Positions 61,433 to 64,000 of a stretch of DNA of 64,000 nt are shown in pieces. The notes under the pieces are model-generated. The model did no database searches, was not told the origin of the DNA, and was given only the letters and a program-made list of their open reading frames with translations. The position numbers and the translations under genes are program-made. Source of the DNA: Cyclobacteriaceae bacterium (GTDB lineage Bacteria; Bacteroidota; Bacteroidia; Cytophagales; Cyclobacteriaceae); NCBI GenBank assembly GCA_022841475.1, contig JALHRJ010000015.1, positions 28,783 to 92,782 on the forward strand, in the 5' to 3' direction. Positions within the stretch are counted from its first letter, which is position 1. Every line of letters begins with the position of its first letter.

Positions 61433-63094
61433 CTATTTAAAATGCTTCAACGTTACAACCTCTTCCGGCTTCAGGAAACGCCACTCGCCACGACCCAGAT
61501 CTTTTTTGTCAAGCCCGGCATAAACCACGCGATCTAGTTTCATTACTTCGTACCCGAGCGATTCAAAAATTCTGCGCACAATTCTATTCCAGCCAATGTG
61601 TAACTCAATACCTACTACTTTGTTGTCGTCACCGATAATAGCAAGATCATCTACGAGTGCTTTGCCTTCCTCTAATCGTACGCCTTCCTGTATTTTTGTG
61701 AAATCGTTTTTTGTGAGCGGCTTATCCAACTCTACTTTATAAATCTTCTTAACGTTGTAAGAAGGATGTGTAAGTTTATCCGCCAGGTCGCCATCATTGG
61801 TGAGTAAAAGCAACCCCGTTGTATTTCTATCTAATCTCCCTACCGGATAAATCCTTTCTTTGCCCGCACCGGCTACTAAGTTCATTACGGTATTGCGCTC
61901 TTGCGGATCATCCGTAGTAGTAATAAATCCTTTGGGTTTGTTTAGCAAAACGTAAACAGGTTTTTCTGCTTTAAGTTTTTTGCCTTCATAACGTACCTCA
62001 TCAGTGATCTTAACTTTATGACCCATCTCGGTGATGGTTTCGCCATTAACAGTAACCAATCCCATCTTTATGAGTTCATCGGCTTCCCTGCGACTTCCAA
62101 CACCACTGTTCGCAATAAATTTATTTAAACGAATCAGATCAGAATCACTCTTTGGTTTTTCTTCGGCTTTGGCTCGCTTCGTTGATTTTATATCGCGAGC
62201 CTTATCAAAAGGCTTTCGTTTGTAGGGGAGTCCATAGTTGCTGCCTTTGGTGAAGGATTTATCTTCTCCCGAATTCGGTTCATCCGATTCTCTTTTGCGG
62301 AATGGTTTTACTTCGTCATCTTTTCGTGCAAAAGGCTTCTTTTCAAAACGCGGTTTTTCTTGTCGCGCGTCAAACGAAGGTGATTCTCTTTTTTTAAATG
62401 GCTTCTCATCTCCACTATCTTCCCGTTTTACAAAGGGCTTCTTAAATCCTGAGGTTCTTTCTGGTCGTTCGCTGCGCGAATCAAAAGAACTTGATTCTCT
62501 TTTCTTAAATGGCCGTTCTCCACTTTCATCTTTGCGATCGAATGACTTCTTCTCAAATCGTGGTGCACCGCCAGGGCGCGATCCAAAGGAACTACTTCTT
62601 CGAAAAGGTTTTTCGTCACCACTGCCTTCGCGTTTAGTAAAAGGCTTTTTACCAAAGCCGGAAGATTTGTCTGAACGTGGTTCAAATGGGCCTGACTCTC
62701 TTTTCTTGTAAGGTCTTTCGCTTCCGCTATCATCTCTTTTTTGAAATGGTTTTTTAGCAAATCGTGAAGGGCCGTCTGTGCGGGATTGGAAAGAATCGGA
62801 GGATCTTTTTCTAAAAGGTCCAGTGGCACTCCCGTCTCTTTTTTCAAAGGGTTTTGAGAAGCGTTTTGGTCGCTCGCTTGAATCCTCATCGCGCTTGCCA
62901 AAAGAAGGTTTGCTTCCGGTTCCGCCAAAGCGTGAAGTACGCGGACGACTTTCTGAATCTCCCCGCGGAGGGAAACTGCCGCGCGGATCATCACCCCGGC
63001 CCGATCTTTTCTTTTTATCACGAAATGATTTTTCTGCTTCTGAACGTTTGCCGAATGAAGTTTTACCGGATGATGATTTTCTTGGACGTGCCAT
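61433..63094 (-). CDS. RsuA/RluB-family pseudouridine synthase with long basic repeat tail
   Basis: This is a 553-residue protein. Residues 1 to about 310 are low-complexity, rich in Arg, Lys, Ser, Phe and Asp, with about seven copies of a 30-35-residue unit containing KKPFxKRDDSG and KPFKKRES. An S4 RNA-binding domain follows at about 318-365 (IRLNKFIANSGVGSRREADELI). The catalytic domain has GRLDRNTTGLLLLTNDG with Asp422. The enzyme isomerises a uridine in ribosomal RNA. The N-terminal tail is unusual in length and probably an RNA-contacting disordered region; many Bacteroidota homologues have shorter tails. Confidence 0.9.
   Translation of the reverse strand: MARPRKSSSGKTSFGKRSEAEKSFRDKKKRSGRGDDPRGSFPPRGDSESRPRTSRFGGTGSKPSFGKRDEDSSERPKRFSKPFEKRDGSATGPFRKRSSDSFQSRTDGPSRFAKKPFQKRDDSGSERPYKKRESGPFEPRSDKSSGFGKKPFTKREGSGDEKPFRRSSSFGSRPGGAPRFEKKSFDRKDESGERPFKKRESSSFDSRSERPERTSGFKKPFVKREDSGDEKPFKKRESPSFDARQEKPRFEKKPFARKDDEVKPFRKRESDEPNSGEDKSFTKGSNYGLPYKRKPFDKARDIKSTKRAKAEEKPKSDSDLIRLNKFIANSGVGSRREADELIKMGLVTVNGETITEMGHKVKITDEVRYEGKKLKAEKPVYVLLNKPKGFITTTDDPQERNTVMNLVAGAGKERIYPVGRLDRNTTGLLLLTNDGDLADKLTHPSYNVKKIYKVELDKPLTKNDFTKIQEGVRLEEGKALVDDLAIIGDDNKVVGIELHIGWNRIVRRIFESLGYEVMKLDRVVYAGLDKKDLGRGEWRFLKPEEVVTLKHFK
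62240..62870 (-). repeat. Degenerate coding repeats in the pseudouridine synthase tail
   Basis: About seven units of 90-110 bases encode a basic repeat around KPF-KR and RES-SF-R. The repetition produces long open frames on both strands, none of which has coding merit. Confidence 0.75.
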
Positions 63095-63210
63095 AATGTT
63101 GTTTTAATAAGCTAATTGCTCGAAAGGACAATCAGTCTTTTGCTAAAGGTCGGATATATTTATGAAAGAAAATTCCTTAGGGCAAATGGACCTAGGAACC
63201 GATTTATCAA

Positions 63211-63777
63211 TTATTGATTTTCTGGAGTTTCGCCAATGGTATTTACTTCGCTTGTAAAATCCTTGGGCGTTGGTAGTTCCGTGATGTCGTTAATGCCAAA
63301 GTACTCCATGAATTTTGCACTGGTGCCATAGAGTAACGGTCTGCCAATCGTTTCAGCTTTGCCCAGAATTTCAATCAATCCTTTGTCGAGCAGTTTCTGA
63401 ATGGCATAATCACAATTCACCCCCCGAATGTTTTCTACTTCTGTTTTAGAGATCGGCTGTTTGTAGGCAATGATAGAAAGCGTTTCCATGGCCGAGGTGG
63501 AAAGTCTTTTTTTCGATTGTTGTTTCAGCATAATACCAATGCTGGTTTGATAAGCAGGCTTGGTTAAAAACTGATAACCCCCTGCAGTCTTAAACAATTG
63601 AAAGGAATATTCATCGCCTTGAAATTTTTCTTCAATTCGTTGTAATGCTCCAGTGATATCTTCCTGAGGCACATCGGCATTAAACATTTCAGATAAGCAT
63701 GCTTTAATGTCATCCGCCTTGGCCGGAGTAGGTGAACAAAAAATTAATGCTTCGATGTGGTTTTGTAAGAAATCCAT
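63211..63777 (-). CDS. scpB: Segregation and condensation protein B
   Basis: The 188-residue protein has the ScpB tandem winged-helix layout. It opens with LQNHIEALIFCSPTPAKADDIKACL, and the second half includes STSAMETLSIIAYKQPISKTEVENIRGVNCDYAIQKLLDKGLIEI and GRPLLYGTSAKFMEYFGI, the most conserved family region. It binds ScpA and SMC to form the condensin-like complex. scpA is not in the window. It lies 117 bases upstream of the pseudouridine synthase gene on the same strand, a common neighbour arrangement. Confidence 0.93.
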   Translation of the reverse strand: MDFLQNHIEALIFCSPTPAKADDIKACLSEMFNADVPQEDITGALQRIEEKFQGDEYSFQLFKTAGGYQFLTKPAYQTSIGIMLKQQSKKRLSTSAMETLSIIAYKQPISKTEVENIRGVNCDYAIQKLLDKGLIEILGKAETIGRPLLYGTSAKFMEYFGINDITELPTPKDFTSEVNTIGETPENQ

Positions 63778-63850
63778 TTTTTAAATTTTAAATCGGGTCG
63801 CCTTATGTTGATGAAAGTAATGAATCAGCGATGAGCCGGGTGTTAAAGTC

Positions 63851-63873
63851 GCCCCTCTTAGTGAGAGAGGGGC
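63851..63873. repeat. GC-rich palindrome, possible terminator
   Basis: GCCCCTCT and AGAGGGGC pair around a 7-base loop. It belongs to the same CCCCTCT/AGAGGGG class as the element at 9495-9516. It lies nine bases after the stop of the DksA-like gene and may terminate it. Confidence 0.6.
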
Positions 63874-63881
63874 GGGTGAGA

Positions 63882-64000
63882 TTAATCTTGTTTCATCATT
63901 TTCGCTTCGATCGATTGTGTCGTATGCGGCACAGCGATCAGGCGTTCTTTAGGAATCAACTTACCGGTAACAGAACAAATTCCGTAGGTGCCATTCTTGA
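63882..64000 (-). CDS. DksA/TraR-family zinc-finger protein, C-terminal part (partial)
   Basis: Only the last 38 complete codons are present. They read NGTYGICSVTGKLIPKERL and then AVPHTTQSIEAKMMKQD. The YGxC..TGKLIPKERL and PHTTxSIEAK motifs are those of the DksA/TraR-like family common in Bacteroidota. In the visible part the second pair of zinc ligands is reduced to CSVT, with Thr where a fourth Cys would be. Family members bind RNA polymerase; the function in Bacteroidota is little known. The 5' part lies outside the window. Confidence 0.85.
   Translation of the reverse strand, partial: KNGTYGICSVTGKLIPKERLIAVPHTTQSIEAKMMKQD

Noticed and set aside
62428..63021. Long open frame (197 codons) inside the pseudouridine synthase gene in another frame of the same strand
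   Set aside because: It lies wholly within the repetitive basic tail, where the repeats keep several frames open. It has no ribosome-binding site or recognisable composition.

Overview
The window looks like a chromosomal segment of a Bacteroidota bacterium, most likely order Cytophagales. The evidence is a PorP/SprF-type protein next to a protein ending in a gliding-motility/type IX secretion (T9SS) type-B sorting domain, many lipoproteins and short-signal-peptide proteins ending in -AQ, TonB-dependent uptake, TPR-containing HisKA_3 sensor kinases, an ABC permease fused to an M1 peptidase, and TAnnTTTG-like promoter elements. I see no prophage, IS element, CRISPR array, rRNA or tRNA. Coding density is high and no gene-free gap exceeds about 230 bases.

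Layout. 1-3622: end of an ABC ATPase and its permease/M1-peptidase partner. 3623-6712: an AT-rich island of three minus-strand genes (small membrane protein, beta-lactamase-family hydrolase, membrane/SRPBCC protein) separated by related boundary repeats, resembling mobile gene cassettes. 6775-21298: housekeeping and exported enzymes (PhoD-like phosphatase, TPR protein, DUF418 protein, barrel plus Kelch/IPT lipoprotein, amidase, DinB, dienelactone hydrolase, S9 peptidase, CBS protein, acyl-CoA synthetase). 21411-26224: a T9SS-type operon encoding a beta-helix protein, a repeat-rich 926-residue surface protein and a PorP/SprF protein.

26386-38433 is the most distinctive region. It has two paralogous TPR sensor kinase / LuxR-type response regulator pairs that flank a minus-strand series of exported proteins. 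In that series a [secreted protein + lipoprotein] module is duplicated in tandem, and a third secreted paralog follows the second regulator. An exact 20-base motif lies about 58-59 bases upstream of two of the minus-strand starts and could be a shared regulatory site. I regard this as a probable self-contained envelope-signalling system of unknown stimulus.

38491-43024: DNA polymerase I with an apparently dead proofreading site, a HELGH protein and an AraC regulator. 43135-43925: a second, single cassette-like gene carrying a hairpin related to the one at 6668. 44118-49776: a beta-propeller/cytochrome c protein, a YdeI-like protein and a probable heme/iron uptake group (PepSY-type membrane protein, TonB receptor, small membrane protein). 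49864-53361: a photolyase-family protein with only three cysteines, then a three-gene overlapping operon of surface proteins. 53405-64000: a propeller-amidohydrolase fusion, an ECF sigma factor with an overlapping membrane partner, small membrane/secreted proteins, a MacB/FtsX-type permease, a pseudouridine synthase with a 300-residue basic repeat tail, ScpB, and the end of a DksA/TraR-like gene.
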